Positions 16,376-24,802 of a DNA stretch of 64,000 nucleotides are shown piece by piece. The notes beneath the pieces are model-generated. The model did not search any database and was not told the origin of the DNA. It worked only from the letters and a program-made list of their open reading frames with translations. Source of the stretch: Ornithinibacillus caprae (GTDB lineage: Bacteria > Bacillota > Bacilli > Bacillales > Amphibacillaceae); NCBI RefSeq assembly GCF_009728145.1, contig NZ_WOCA01000007.1:1-64000 (forward strand), read 5' to 3'. Positions within the stretch are counted from its first letter, which is position 1. The number at the start of each line of letters is the position of its first letter. A program made the position numbers and the translations under genes.

Positions 16376-17741
16376 ATTTGTTAATAGAATCCCAATAGTA
16401 AACTAAGGTTTCCATTCCTTTATCATAGCTATCTAATGGAAAGCTTTCATTTGGTGAGTGTAAGCGATCGTCAGGCGTCCCAAACCCTAAAAGTACAATC
16501 GGAATGTTATAGATGTCTTCAATCCACTCCACTACTGGAATAGAGCCACCCATGCGAACAAATACTGTTTCCTTTTCGAAAGCTTTCGTATAGCTTTCAG
16601 CAGCTTTTTGAATCAATGGATGATCTGGTTCTACCTTATAGGCCTTCGCAGAAAGTTTTTCTTTTTTCACTTCTACTGTAACACCTGTTGGCGCAACTTT
16701 GTTAACATGGTCTTCTAGTAATCCTTGAATTTTTTCAGGATCCTGTCCTGGGACTAATCTACATGTGATTTTTGCAGTAGCTGAAGATGGAATAATTGTC
16801 TTTGTTCCTTCTCCTTGATAACCCCCATAAATTCCATTAATTTCAAATGTCGGACGAGCCATCGTATGCTCTTTGGGAGTATACCCTTTTTCAGAAGCTG
16901 TTTCTGTTATACCTGTTGCCTCTTTATAATCCTCCCCTGGAACCTCTTTAATTAATTTTCGTTCTTCATCTGTTAGAGGTTCTACTCCATCATAGAAACC
17001 ATCGACTGTAACTACTTCATCCGTATTTTTCATTGAAGCTAGAATTTGTGTTAATGCCATAACTGGATTTTTTACTGCTCCACCATACATACCTGAATGA
17101 AGATCATGATCAGGCCCATTTACTGTAATTTCAATACCTGTAAATCCTTTAAGTCCATACAAAATAGTTGGTTGATTTTTTGCAACCATACCTGAATCAG
17201 AAATTACTGCAAAATCTGCATCGAATAATTCTTTCTTTTCATGAAGCATATCATACAAGTTTTCACTGCCGATTTCTTCTTCCCCTTCAATACAAACCTT
17301 TACATTTAAAGGTAGCTTTCCTTCAGTTTTCATGATTGCTTCAAATACTGCTAAATGCATGAAGACTTGTCCTTTATCATCGCTCGACCCACGCGCATAT
17401 AAACGCCCATCACGTATTTCAGGTTTAAAAGGATCACTTTGCCATAATTCAATTGGATCCACCGGCTGAACATCATAGTGCCCATAAAATAATACAGTTG
17501 GTGCTTCTGGTCCTGCTCCATTATACTCCGCATACACTAACGGATGCTTATCTGTTTCTAGCTGCTGTACGTTTTCAAAACCAATATCCTGTAAATATGT
17601 TTGCAGGAAAGTTGCAGCTTCTTTTATATCATTGTTATGTACGCTATCTGTGCTCACACTAGGGATAGCTAAAAAATCATTTAACTTGTTTAATAATCGA
17701 TCACGATGATCTGATAAATACTGTAAAGCTTGTTCACTCAT
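16374..17741 (-). CDS. M20-family dipeptidase
   Basis: The 455-aa zinc metallopeptidase would cleave dipeptides in the cytoplasm. Metal-site motifs are present in order: YGHYDVQPVD, GSSDDKGQ, EGEEEIGS with the catalytic Glu pair, SDSG and the C-terminal LHSPNE. The lid domain lies in the middle third (GLKGFTGIEITVNGPDHDLHS). The length and HYDVQP motif match the M20 dipeptidase group that includes carnosinase-like enzymes, rather than the PepV group. The ATG follows AAGGGGTGCC. Upstream lies the 21-bp tandem repeat array, so promoter sequences must sit within about 100 bp or inside the array. Confidence 0.9.
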   Translation of the reverse strand: MSEQALQYLSDHRDRLLNKLNDFLAIPSVSTDSVHNNDIKEAATFLQTYLQDIGFENVQQLETDKHPLVYAEYNGAGPEAPTVLFYGHYDVQPVDPIELWQSDPFKPEIRDGRLYARGSSDDKGQVFMHLAVFEAIMKTEGKLPLNVKVCIEGEEEIGSENLYDMLHEKKELFDADFAVISDSGMVAKNQPTILYGLKGFTGIEITVNGPDHDLHSGMYGGAVKNPVMALTQILASMKNTDEVVTVDGFYDGVEPLTDEERKLIKEVPGEDYKEATGITETASEKGYTPKEHTMARPTFEINGIYGGYQGEGTKTIIPSSATAKITCRLVPGQDPEKIQGLLEDHVNKVAPTGVTVEVKKEKLSAKAYKVEPDHPLIQKAAESYTKAFEKETVFVRMGGSIPVVEWIEDIYNIPIVLLGFGTPDDRLHSPNESFPLDSYDKGMETLVYYWDSINK

Positions 17742-17837
17742 TCATGGCACCCCTTTGTAATGTTTATTTACTTAATTTTAGCATACTATGTAAAGAGACG
17801 TTAATGTTTGAGGCTTGTAGAAGGTAATTTGGTTCTT

Positions 17838-18173
17838 ATGTCTGATGGTTTCTTTTTTGTGTCCGATGTTCTCCTTCCTGTGTCCGATGTTCTCGCTCCT
17901 GTGTCCGATGTTCTCGCTCCTGTGTCCGATGTTCTCCCTCCTGTGTCCGATGTTCCCGCTCCTGTGTCCGATGTTCTCGCTCCTGTGTCCGACGTTCCCG
18001 CTCCTGTGTCCGATGTTCTCCCTCCTGTGTCCGATGTTCTCCCTCCTGTGTCCGATGTTCTCCCTCCTGTGTTCGATGTTCTTCCTCCTGTGTTCGATGT
18101 TCTTCCTCCTGTGTCCGATGTTCTCTCTACTGTGTCCGATGTTCTCACTGCTGTGTCCAATGTTTTTCCTCCT
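17838..18173 (+). repeat. 21-bp tandem repeat array 1 (16 units)
   Basis: Sixteen head-to-tail units keep exact 21-bp phase. The unit is GTGTCCGATGTT followed by a variable CTCGCTCCT or CTCCCTCCT. The first unit (17838-17858) and the last (18153-18173) are degenerate and the centre is most uniform, a pattern expected when repeats are homogenised internally. The array lies between the mccB terminator and the dipeptidase promoter. All frames without stops arise from the 21-bp period; no reading frame has a ribosome binding site. Confidence 0.95.
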
Positions 18174-18226
18174 GTGTACTACCAATCCCACAAAAAAAGG
18201 AACCCGTTTATAAATTCTAATATTGC

Positions 18227-18255
18227 AAAAAAGAACAGCCCATAACAGACTGTCC
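18227..18255 (-). terminator. Terminator of the yrrT-luxS-mccAB operon
   Basis: On the minus strand GGACAG (18250-18255) pairs with CTGTTC (18233-18238), followed by a T-run at 18227-18232. Confidence 0.7.
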
Positions 18256-18261
18256 TCTCTT

Positions 18262-19395
18262 TTATTCTAATGCTTGTTTTAAATCTTCAATTAAATCTTC
18301 ATGATCTTCTATTCCAACCGAAACACGAATAAGCCCATCTGTAATACCGAGATCTGCTCTTCTATCAGCAGGTATAGAGGCATGAGTCATTTTAGCTGGT
18401 AAAGATATTAAGCTCTCTACTGCGCCTAAGCTCTCAGCCAGTGTAAAGTATTTAACACGTTGTAATACCTTTTCTGCTAATTCACCACTACCGACATCAA
18501 AGGATATCATGCCACCATGTCCGGAAGCTTGCTTCGCTGCAATCTCATGCCCTCGATGCTCTTCTAATCCTGGGTAATAAATATTGGACACTTTTTCATG
18601 ACTTTGTAAAAATGCAACTAATTTTTGTGTATTTGCTTCAATTGCCTCCATACGAATGGCTAAAGTTTTAATTCCACGCATTAATAACCAAGAATCTTGT
18701 GGTCCTAATACAGCACCTACTGAATTTTGGATAAAATGGAGTTGTTCAGCTAATTCATCCGAATTCACTACCACTAATCCTGCTACAACATCGCTGTGTC
18801 CACCGATATATTTTGTTGCACTATGCAATACGATATCTGCACCAAAATCTAAAGGTTGTTGCCAGTATGGTGTTGCAAATGTATTATCCACGATTAACAA
18901 TAAATCGTGTTTCTTAGCAATCTCAGCCATTTTTTCTAAATCAGTAATTTTTAGTAATGGATTTGTCGGTGTTTCAATATATAACGCTTTTGTCTTTTCT
19001 GTTATCGAAGCTTCTACTTTTTCAGGATAGCTCGTATCTACAAACGAGTGATCCAGGTTATATCGATTTAATACTTTTGTCATTAAACGATAGGATCCAC
19101 CATAAACATCATCGGTCATAACAACATGATCACCAGCATCAAATAGCATCATGACAGATGTTATTGCTGCCATTCCCGAGCCAAAAGCAAAGCCTACTTC
19201 TCCATTTTCTAATTCGGCAATGACTGTCTCTAAAGCATGTCTTGTTGGGTTTCCAGTTCTAGAATATTCGAATCCTCGATGGTTTCCAACACCATCCTGT
19301 TTGTACGTACTTACTTGATACACAGGTACGGATACTGCTCCTGTCTGTTCATCTCCAGTGATCCCACCATGAATCATTTTCGTTTTTGCACGCAT
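18262..19395 (-). CDS. mccB: Cystathionine gamma-lyase / homocysteine gamma-lyase
   Basis: The 377-aa PLP enzyme would cleave cystathionine to cysteine, the last step of reverse transsulfuration. Family signatures include YSRTGNPTR, FGSGMAA, ETPTNPLL, DNTFATPYWQ and the PLP-lysine motif SATKYIGGHSDV. The final SLGAVESLISLPAKMTHA is also typical. Sequence alone does not separate lyases from cystathionine gamma-synthases. The place behind mccA and luxS in one operon argues for MccB, as in B. subtilis. It starts 21 bp after mccA. Confidence 0.88.
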   Translation of the reverse strand: MRAKTKMIHGGITGDEQTGAVSVPVYQVSTYKQDGVGNHRGFEYSRTGNPTRHALETVIAELENGEVGFAFGSGMAAITSVMMLFDAGDHVVMTDDVYGGSYRLMTKVLNRYNLDHSFVDTSYPEKVEASITEKTKALYIETPTNPLLKITDLEKMAEIAKKHDLLLIVDNTFATPYWQQPLDFGADIVLHSATKYIGGHSDVVAGLVVVNSDELAEQLHFIQNSVGAVLGPQDSWLLMRGIKTLAIRMEAIEANTQKLVAFLQSHEKVSNIYYPGLEEHRGHEIAAKQASGHGGMISFDVGSGELAEKVLQRVKYFTLAESLGAVESLISLPAKMTHASIPADRRADLGITDGLIRVSVGIEDHEDLIEDLKQALE

Positions 19396-19416
19396 TTTTT
19401 CACCTCTGTCTATCCT

Positions 19417-20337
19417 CTATACTTCAGGATATATTTTTTTACTTAAATAGCGATCACTACCATCTGGAAAAACGGTAACGATATTAGTTCCTGCTGATGC
19501 TTTTTTTGCCTCCGATAAGGCAGCAAACATAGCTGAACCAGAAGAACTACCGATAAGGAGTCCTTCCTTTTCTGCAAGTTCTTCAACCATTTGAAACGCA
19601 TTACCATCTGAGACAGTATGAACTTGGTCAATATATTCTTTTTTCATATAGCTTGGAAAAAATTCCATTCCAATTCCTTCTGTTCGATGAGGGCCAGGTT
19701 CTCCCCCTGCTATAATTGATCCTTCTGGTTCTACAATAACCGTTCGTATGCTCGGATTCTTTTCCTTGAAATAAGTAGAGCATCCCATAAATGTTCCAGC
19801 AGAACCTGCACCTGCAACAAAAATATCAATGTGCCCACCTAAATCATCCCATATTTCGGGTGCTAGTGTTTTATAATATGTCCTTGGGTTAGCTGGATTA
19901 GCAAATTGCTGTGGCGAGAAGCTATTCGGAATTTCATTCACTAATTCTTCCGTTTTTTGAATAGCACCTACCATTCCAGCTTCTTGAGGCGTATGGACAA
20001 TCTTGGCACCCAATGCTTGCATGATGATTTGCTTTTCTTTACTAAAATGTTCTGGGACACAAAAGATTACGTTTACATCCTTTTCTTTTGCTGCAAGTGC
20101 TAATCCAATTCCAGTGTTCCCAGCAGTAGGTTCAATAATTGTTCCACCCGGTTTAAGCTTGCCTCTTTTAAAGGCATCCTCGATTAATTCAACTCCAAGC
20201 CTATCTTTCACACTTCCTCCTGGGTTGAAAAACTCCAGCTTTGCAAATAAACGAACTCCTTCTGGTAATGGAAATTGTTTGATTTCCAACAAAGGAGTTT
20301 GACCAATCAACTCTCGAATTGACTGATATATAGCCAT
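19417..20337 (-). CDS. mccA: Cystathionine beta-synthase (O-acetylserine-dependent)
   Basis: The 306-aa PLP enzyme of the cysteine synthase fold has the PLP lysine K44 in NPGGSVKDR, substrate loop EPTAGNTGIG and phosphate loop AGAGSAGTFMG. It lacks the C-terminal CBS regulatory domains of eukaryotic enzymes, as does B. subtilis MccA (YrhA). It would condense homocysteine with O-acetylserine to cystathionine. The gene lies 19 bp after luxS, which supplies homocysteine, and 21 bp before mccB, which uses cystathionine. An ordinary cysteine synthase is possible by fold but less likely here. Confidence 0.88.
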   Translation of the reverse strand: MAIYQSIRELIGQTPLLEIKQFPLPEGVRLFAKLEFFNPGGSVKDRLGVELIEDAFKRGKLKPGGTIIEPTAGNTGIGLALAAKEKDVNVIFCVPEHFSKEKQIIMQALGAKIVHTPQEAGMVGAIQKTEELVNEIPNSFSPQQFANPANPRTYYKTLAPEIWDDLGGHIDIFVAGAGSAGTFMGCSTYFKEKNPSIRTVIVEPEGSIIAGGEPGPHRTEGIGMEFFPSYMKKEYIDQVHTVSDGNAFQMVEELAEKEGLLIGSSSGSAMFAALSEAKKASAGTNIVTVFPDGSDRYLSKKIYPEV

Positions 20338-20356
20338 TTATATTCTCCTCACAATA

Positions 20357-20818
20357 TTAGAACACTTCTTTCCATCCTTCTTTTTTAGACAACATCTCCC
20401 GTGCAATTTCTTTTGCACCTTCTAAACTGTGATTAGCTGCCCAACCACACTGCACTTCGTTGCATGCTGGGACTTCATCCGCCTCTAACACATCTTTTAG
20501 TGTTTTCTCTAGAGCTACTAATACTTCATCATAATTATCATTGTTCAATATAGCTAGGTAAAATCCAGTTTGACATCCCATTGGACTAATATCTAATACG
20601 TTTTCCATATGGTTACGTATATTTTCAGCCATTAAATGTTCAATGGAATGTAACCCTGCCATTTCCATATGCTCTTTGTTTGGTTGCTTAAAACGTATAT
20701 CGTATTTATACACTTTATCCCCATTTGCACCTTCTGTAACACCAACTAAACGCACGTATGGTGCTTTTACTTTTGTATGATCAAGATTAAAGCTTTCTAC
20801 ATTCATTTTTTTAACCAT
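20357..20818 (-). CDS. luxS: S-ribosylhomocysteine lyase
   Basis: The 153-aa enzyme splits S-ribosylhomocysteine into homocysteine and DPD, the precursor of autoinducer-2. The metal ligands H57 and H61 in GLHSIEHL and C124 in [11 protein letters not shown] are present, as is the catalytic C82 in MGCQTGFY. The ATG follows GGAGAGG. It sits between yrrT and mccA, where B. subtilis has mtnN, so here the other half of the two-enzyme S-adenosylhomocysteine recycling route is in the operon. Confidence 0.97.
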   Translation of the reverse strand: MVKKMNVESFNLDHTKVKAPYVRLVGVTEGANGDKVYKYDIRFKQPNKEHMEMAGLHSIEHLMAENIRNHMENVLDISPMGCQTGFYLAILNNDNYDEVLVALEKTLKDVLEADEVPACNEVQCGWAANHSLEGAKEIAREMLSKKEGWKEVF

Positions 20819-20838
20819 TAGAACCTCTCCTTTTTCTC

Positions 20839-21477
20839 TTATTTCTTATTAGCTATGATTAACCAAACAAAATCATTCATTTGTTTAAACGAAATATCGA
20901 AATGACTTCGTTCAAATATATTTCTTATATCATCAATTATAGGATAATATTCTCTGTTTAAATCGTCTACTAAATCGGTATACCCTTTTTGCATAGAATC
21001 ATGAATAATATTTTCTTTTACTACATTGGACTCAAACATGGTATCAGCAAAAACAATTTTCCCACCAACAGGAAGCATTTCTGCAAATTGCCTTACTGCC
21101 TGTTCTTTTTCCACATCATTTAAGTGGTGAAAAGCGTACGAACTGACAATCGTATCAATTTCGATTGTAGGATTTGGAAACGTTATAAAATCTCCATCTA
21201 CTACCTCGATTTCTGGAAGTTTTTCACGAACAATTTCACGCATAGCAGGTGATGGTTCAATTCCCGTTACTTGTAAACCAGCTTGAAGTAATTTGTCGGT
21301 TAAGTTTCCAGTTCCTACTCCAAATTCAAGTACATTGCCATAAGATGCTTTAGCAACCTCATGTAAAATATTTTCATAATCCGCAAAAACAGCTTTATAT
21401 TGTGGATCGTGTCCGGATACCGCATGGTCGTAATCCTCAGCCCAATCCTCAAATATATCGATAAATTCTCTCCCCAT
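20839..21477 (-). CDS. yrrT: Class I SAM-dependent methyltransferase YrrT
   Basis: The 212-aa protein has the Rossmann SAM-binding motif [16 protein letters not shown], acidic strand end VTGIEPS, motif VDGDFITFP and post-motif SSYAFHHL. It starts with [17 protein letters not shown], as in B. subtilis YrrT, the first gene of the yrrT-mtnN-mccAB operon. The methyl acceptor is unknown. A good sigma-A promoter lies about 65 bp upstream, immediately after the terminator of the yhcN-like gene. B. subtilis regulates this operon with CymR; I cannot confirm a site here. Confidence 0.87.
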   Translation of the reverse strand: MGREFIDIFEDWAEDYDHAVSGHDPQYKAVFADYENILHEVAKASYGNVLEFGVGTGNLTDKLLQAGLQVTGIEPSPAMREIVREKLPEIEVVDGDFITFPNPTIEIDTIVSSYAFHHLNDVEKEQAVRQFAEMLPVGGKIVFADTMFESNVVKENIIHDSMQKGYTDLVDDLNREYYPIIDDIRNIFERSHFDISFKQMNDFVWLIIANKK

Positions 21478-21539
21478 TTTTTCAACTCCATTTTTTAATT
21501 CTTAGTATTCAACTCTGTTTAATACGAATTATATGTATA

Positions 21540-21568
21540 ACTATACCAAATGTTATCGATTTAAGCAA
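21540..21568 (-). promoter_or_regulatory. Sigma-A promoter of the yrrT operon
   Basis: TTGCTT (21563-21568) and TATAGT (21540-21545) are 17 bp apart. The -35 element abuts the T-run of the preceding terminator. Confidence 0.65.
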
Positions 21569-21600
21569 AAAACGAGTGCCTAAATTACGAGCACTCGTTT
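21566..21600 (-). terminator. Terminator of the YhcN-like lipoprotein gene
   Basis: On the minus strand AAACGAGTGC pairs with GCACTCGTTT around an 11-base loop and is followed by TTT. Confidence 0.9.
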
Positions 21601-21606
21601 ATTACT

Positions 21607-22281
21607 TTATCTATTTTGTGGGAATAAACGTTCAATCATATTCCCCATCTGATCGAAAAAACCTTCAATTGGTTCCCCATTATTCATGTCATTAACATAG
21701 TTGTTCGTTAAATCCACGAAATCAGGGTTAGTTGACACATATACATTATCGATGTCGTTATCAACAGATTTAACAATGTCACCAATTTGATCTTTTACTT
21801 CATCTGTTAATTCATCGCCACGGTTATTATTATTTTTCGTAAGATTGTTGTATTGTGAATTTCTACGGTCACCGTTATCTAATCCCGCAGCAACATATGC
21901 GTTGTTGTCAGTTGTTAGGACATACGCACGTTCAATTTCATCAATCTGACTAGTGATTTGGTCAGAAGCTTCATCTGCAACATCGTAACGAGTATTTTGT
22001 TGATTTCCTTGATTATTTTGGTTTCGTGTATTCGTGATATTATTACGGTTGTTCCGTTCTTCAATATCACGATCCATTGTATAGTTACGGTCACGGTTGA
22101 AATTATCACCAGTATTGTTGTTCGTTGTATTACCGGTATTATAACCATTACCGAATCTGGTTTGTTCAATATTATTGTTTGCATCATTATTATCGTAGCG
22201 TTGTCCCTGTTCATCTGCTGCTTGACATGCTGCAAGCGAAATAAAAGACGCAGTGACTAAACTGAGAATTTTCCACTTCAT
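21607..22281 (-). CDS. YhcN/YlaJ-family spore lipoprotein
   Basis: The 224-aa secreted lipoprotein has a signal peptide ending in the lipobox LAAC (Cys19). A low-complexity segment very rich in Asn, Arg and Thr follows (residues ~25-100), then the YhcN/YlaJ domain with SQIDEIERAYVLTTDNNAYV and DIDNVYVSTNPDFVD. Family members are made in the forespore and sit in the inner spore membrane, where they influence germination. A sigma-G/F-type promoter (GAATA, 17 bp, CATACTA) precedes the gene, which supports that. The Asn-rich linker is longer than usual. Confidence 0.88.
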   Translation of the reverse strand: MKWKILSLVTASFISLAACQAADEQGQRYDNNDANNNIEQTRFGNGYNTGNTTNNNTGDNFNRDRNYTMDRDIEERNNRNNITNTRNQNNQGNQQNTRYDVADEASDQITSQIDEIERAYVLTTDNNAYVAAGLDNGDRRNSQYNNLTKNNNNRGDELTDEVKDQIGDIVKSVDNDIDNVYVSTNPDFVDLTNNYVNDMNNGEPIEGFFDQMGNMIERLFPQNR

Positions 22282-22312
22282 TAATTATAAACCTCCCTTT
22301 CCCGTTTGATGT

Positions 22313-22341
22313 TAGTATGTAACATGGAATATCGTTTATTC
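22313..22341 (-). promoter_or_regulatory. Forespore (sigma-G/F-type) promoter of the YhcN-like gene
   Basis: On the minus strand GAATA (22337-22341) and CATACTA (22313-22319) are 17 bp apart, close to the sigma-F/G consensus, about 35 bp before the start codon. Confidence 0.6.
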
Positions 22342-22451
22342 TTTTATCATTTGTAATCCTTAAATTGGTAACTACACCATTTTTGTTTAAGTAAATATAT
22401 ATATAATACGGGGAAACTATAATTACCCTTGGATGTTAAGGAGGGGAATTT

Positions 22452-22688
22452 ATGGATATACCAGATTATGACAAAGCATTGTATTACACGTTATGGGGAC
22501 AATGGGATGATTTACTTGTATTAATGGTAAGGACCAATGATGATTTATTGTCAAAGAAGATCCAACAATTTTTACATGCCTACCACTACTCACTGGATGA
22601 GCAAAAAATTTTACAATCACATGACAACCTTCTGTATTATATAGACCACGCTATGAAATACACACCAACAGCGATTATGGAAGTATAA
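22452..22688 (+). CDS. YhdB-like small protein
   Basis: The 78-aa soluble protein starts MDIPDYDKALYYTLWGQWDD and continues LLVLMVRTNDDLLSKKIQQF. This resembles the YhdB family of Bacillaceae, whose function is unknown. It is predicted largely helical with no signal peptide. The ATG lies behind AGGAGGGG. It is a single-gene unit between two sporulation or stress-related genes and ends at a strong bidirectional terminator shared with rsgI. The family call rests on remembered pattern and length only. Confidence 0.65.
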   Translation: MDIPDYDKALYYTLWGQWDDLLVLMVRTNDDLLSKKIQQFLHAYHYSLDEQKILQSHDNLLYYIDHAMKYTPTAIMEV

Positions 22689-22693
22689 AAAAA

Positions 22694-22722
22694 GAAAGAG
22701 GAATGCGATGCATTCCTCTTTC
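22694..22722. terminator. Bidirectional terminator between the yhdB-like gene and rsgI
   Basis: GAAAGAGGAATGC (22694-22706) pairs perfectly with GCATTCCTCTTTC (22710-22722) around a 3-base loop. Confidence 0.9.
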
Positions 22723-22723
22723 C

Positions 22724-23875
22724 TTATTTCCAATAGTTTTTTTCGCTTGGATGATTTTTACTCTTGTTGCCGTTGTTCTTATTTTTATTGTTTTTATGGT
22801 CGTTTTTTTTATTATTTTTTTTGTCATTCTTCTTATTATTTTTTTGTTTATTATCTTTTTGTTTACCTGGTTCTTTACCCTTATCTTTTTGCTTTTTCTT
22901 AGCTTTATCGGCTTGGCTATTACTAGGCTTAGCATTATCATCTTTTTTGTTTACACTATTTTTGACTTTAGAATTATTCTCAATATTTTTGCCGCTAGAG
23001 TTAACCTTGCCATTCTCACCTTTTAACTCACTAGGGTGTTCCTCATCATCCTTAGAGATGTCGCTCTTACCGTTATTCTCTTTAGCATTTTGATCATCTT
23101 CAGCTTCATCAGATTTTTCTTCGATAACAAGGCTTTCATCCGTATCATTATAAAAAGATTGAATAATTTCTCTTTCATCATTTGTTACCAGTTCAACAAT
23201 CTCTTCTGAAGATTCTTCCTCTATTGTTTCTGCTAAAACTTGGTTCATGGAGCGCTTCATTTCTTTGGCTGCATCTCTTATTTCAGTTGGAATTTGCATA
23301 GTAACAATATTCCATTCAAAATTAGGATCCTCAGAGAAATAACCATCTAGGAGTTCATCGAGGGTTGTATCCCCGTCCTTCACATAATTGATTCCGACTA
23401 AAACATTTCTATCAAGATTGTATAGCCCTGTTGTCTCCGCCTCTTGAATGACTAGTTCAATTGCTGTTTCTACTTTTTTTCCTATCACATGATCAAGTTC
23501 CTGTACAATCATCGAAGCATCTTCATTTATAGGATTAATCGAAGAGACACGATATTCTTTATCAATTTCTAATTCAACACTAGGATTGATATCGATATCC
23601 ACATAAGCATATGCTTTATCTTGATTCATAATTGTAAGTACTGGAATCATTATTAGTGTAATTACACATGCCATTGCTATAACGCGAAAAGATAAAGCAT
23701 TTTCTTTCATTGCTAATAAACCATCTAGAAACCAATTTTTAGAAGTAAATGGCTCATATAGCACTTCTTCACCTATTTCACTACTGACGGGATGTGCTTT
23801 TTCAAATAAGCCGTCCTTTGTCATTACAATCGTATAATTCCGCTGATGTTCCATTACTATTCCCTTATTCAACAT
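22724..23875 (-). CDS. rsgI: RsgI anti-sigma-I factor
   Basis: The 383-aa membrane protein inhibits SigI. It has an N-terminal RsgI domain (residues ~8-55, NYTIVMTKDGLFEKAHPV), one span (about 64-84, FRVIAMACVITLIMIPVLTIM), and the conserved extracellular AYAYVDIDINPSVELEID block with a juxtamembrane domain. The last ~120 residues are low-complexity and extremely rich in Lys, Asn and Asp (KKNDKKNNKKNDHKNNK). The start overlaps the sigI stop codon (ATGTTGA). The polybasic tail could bind wall or teichoic acid polymers; that is inference. No carbohydrate-binding domain is visible, unlike clostridial RsgI proteins. Confidence 0.92.
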   Translation of the reverse strand: MLNKGIVMEHQRNYTIVMTKDGLFEKAHPVSSEIGEEVLYEPFTSKNWFLDGLLAMKENALSFRVIAMACVITLIMIPVLTIMNQDKAYAYVDIDINPSVELEIDKEYRVSSINPINEDASMIVQELDHVIGKKVETAIELVIQEAETTGLYNLDRNVLVGINYVKDGDTTLDELLDGYFSEDPNFEWNIVTMQIPTEIRDAAKEMKRSMNQVLAETIEEESSEEIVELVTNDEREIIQSFYNDTDESLVIEEKSDEAEDDQNAKENNGKSDISKDDEEHPSELKGENGKVNSSGKNIENNSKVKNSVNKKDDNAKPSNSQADKAKKKQKDKGKEPGKQKDNKQKNNKKNDKKNNKKNDHKNNKNKNNGNKSKNHPSEKNYWK

Positions 23876-24603
23876 CCCACCCCCTTAAGGTAGTCTTGGA
23901 GATATACATAATCCTCATCAAGAACAATAAATATCGCAAGAATAAATTTTCTATTTCGTTCCAACGTTTTTTTGCTTACCTCCACTTGTTTGGATAGCTC
24001 TTTAATCGGAAGTTTTTTCTTTTCTTTCACGAACTCACGCAATTGTACATCATCATATATCATTCTGGCAATACGTACAGCTGTATCTCTAGAATCTTTA
24101 TGTTTAGGGGAAACCTTTGTCAATTCTTTTAGTGATAATTTATACGAAGAGAGCTTCTTACTAAAATCTAAGATCTCTTGCCTACGATACCAAGAATCTT
24201 GTTCCCTTTCGTATTGATCCTTCACTACGCTATATTCCATCGGGTTTTCCATTTGTTCCTCGTCATACGTTTCGTCTAACGAAACAGAAGATGGTCCCTT
24301 TTTCATGTATCTAATATAATCGATAACCTTGCGTTTAATTACTAATGTTGCAAAGGTTAAAAATGAAGTACCACGATCTTCGGAGTATGTTTTTATTGAT
24401 TCATTAAACGCAGAAAGTCCAATACTAAACTCATCATCCCTTTTTGGATCAATATAACGTTTGCAAACTTCTGAGACACATTTAGCAATAAACGGCTGAT
24501 ATTGCTGTAATAGGTAATTTTGTACAGACTCGTCTCCTTGTTGGGCTAGTGCAACCATTTCTTCTAACGGGATGTCTTCAATTGTATTTCTTACAGTGGC
24601 CAT
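23869..24603 (-). CDS. sigI: RNA polymerase sigma factor SigI
   Basis: The 244-aa alternative sigma factor of the SigI family is linked to heat and cell-wall stress in Bacillus. Region 2 contains YLLQQYQPFIAKCVSEVCKR, DEFSIGLSAFNESIKTY and SFLTFATLVIKRKVIDYIR. The C-terminal domain has the SigI-specific IKELSKQVEVSKKTLERNRK helix-turn-helix. The ATG lies downstream of an AGGGGTG site. A sequence matching the SigI promoter pattern sits directly upstream, so the operon is probably autoregulated. rsgI overlaps its end. Confidence 0.94.
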   Translation of the reverse strand: MATVRNTIEDIPLEEMVALAQQGDESVQNYLLQQYQPFIAKCVSEVCKRYIDPKRDDEFSIGLSAFNESIKTYSEDRGTSFLTFATLVIKRKVIDYIRYMKKGPSSVSLDETYDEEQMENPMEYSVVKDQYEREQDSWYRRQEILDFSKKLSSYKLSLKELTKVSPKHKDSRDTAVRIARMIYDDVQLREFVKEKKKLPIKELSKQVEVSKKTLERNRKFILAIFIVLDEDYVYLQDYLKGVGC

Positions 24604-24633
24604 AGATTATGAACACCCCTGACTTTTATAAAT

Positions 24634-24663
24634 TTCGTATCCCAAAGTGAATATTTGGGTGTC
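24634..24663 (-). promoter_or_regulatory. SigI-type autoregulatory promoter
   Basis: On the minus strand GACACCC (24657-24663) lies upstream of CGAA (24634-24637), 19 bp between them. This agrees with the known SigI pattern of a C-rich -35 and a CGAA -10. It is 30 bp before the sigI start codon. Confidence 0.6.
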
Positions 24664-24762
24664 GTTATTAAAAATATCCATATACATATAAATATACATG
24701 AAAGCTTGTCAACTCGCTATCTCAAATTATTTACATTTTCATTAAGAAAAGATTAAATTCGA

Positions 24763-24792
24763 CAAAAAAATAGAAGAGAAAGATCTCTTCTA
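24763..24792 (-). terminator. Terminator of the bmrCD-protease unit
   Basis: TAGAAGAG (24771-24778) pairs with CTCTTCTA (24785-24792), followed on the minus strand by a T-run (24764-24770). Confidence 0.85.
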
Positions 24793-24802
24793 AAAATTAT
24801 AC

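Noticed and set aside
17778-18245. Long overlapping ORFs on both strands in array 1 (heptad proteins such as repeats of VSDVLAP or RENIGHR)
   Set aside because: The 21-bp period has no stop codon in these frames, so any array looks open. Starts have no ribosome binding site and frames on both strands overlap completely.
22703-23093. Very hydrophobic ORFs opposite the rsgI tail
   Set aside because: They are the antisense of a Lys/Asn-rich coding stretch (AAA/AAT read as TTT/ATT). rsgI itself is well supported.
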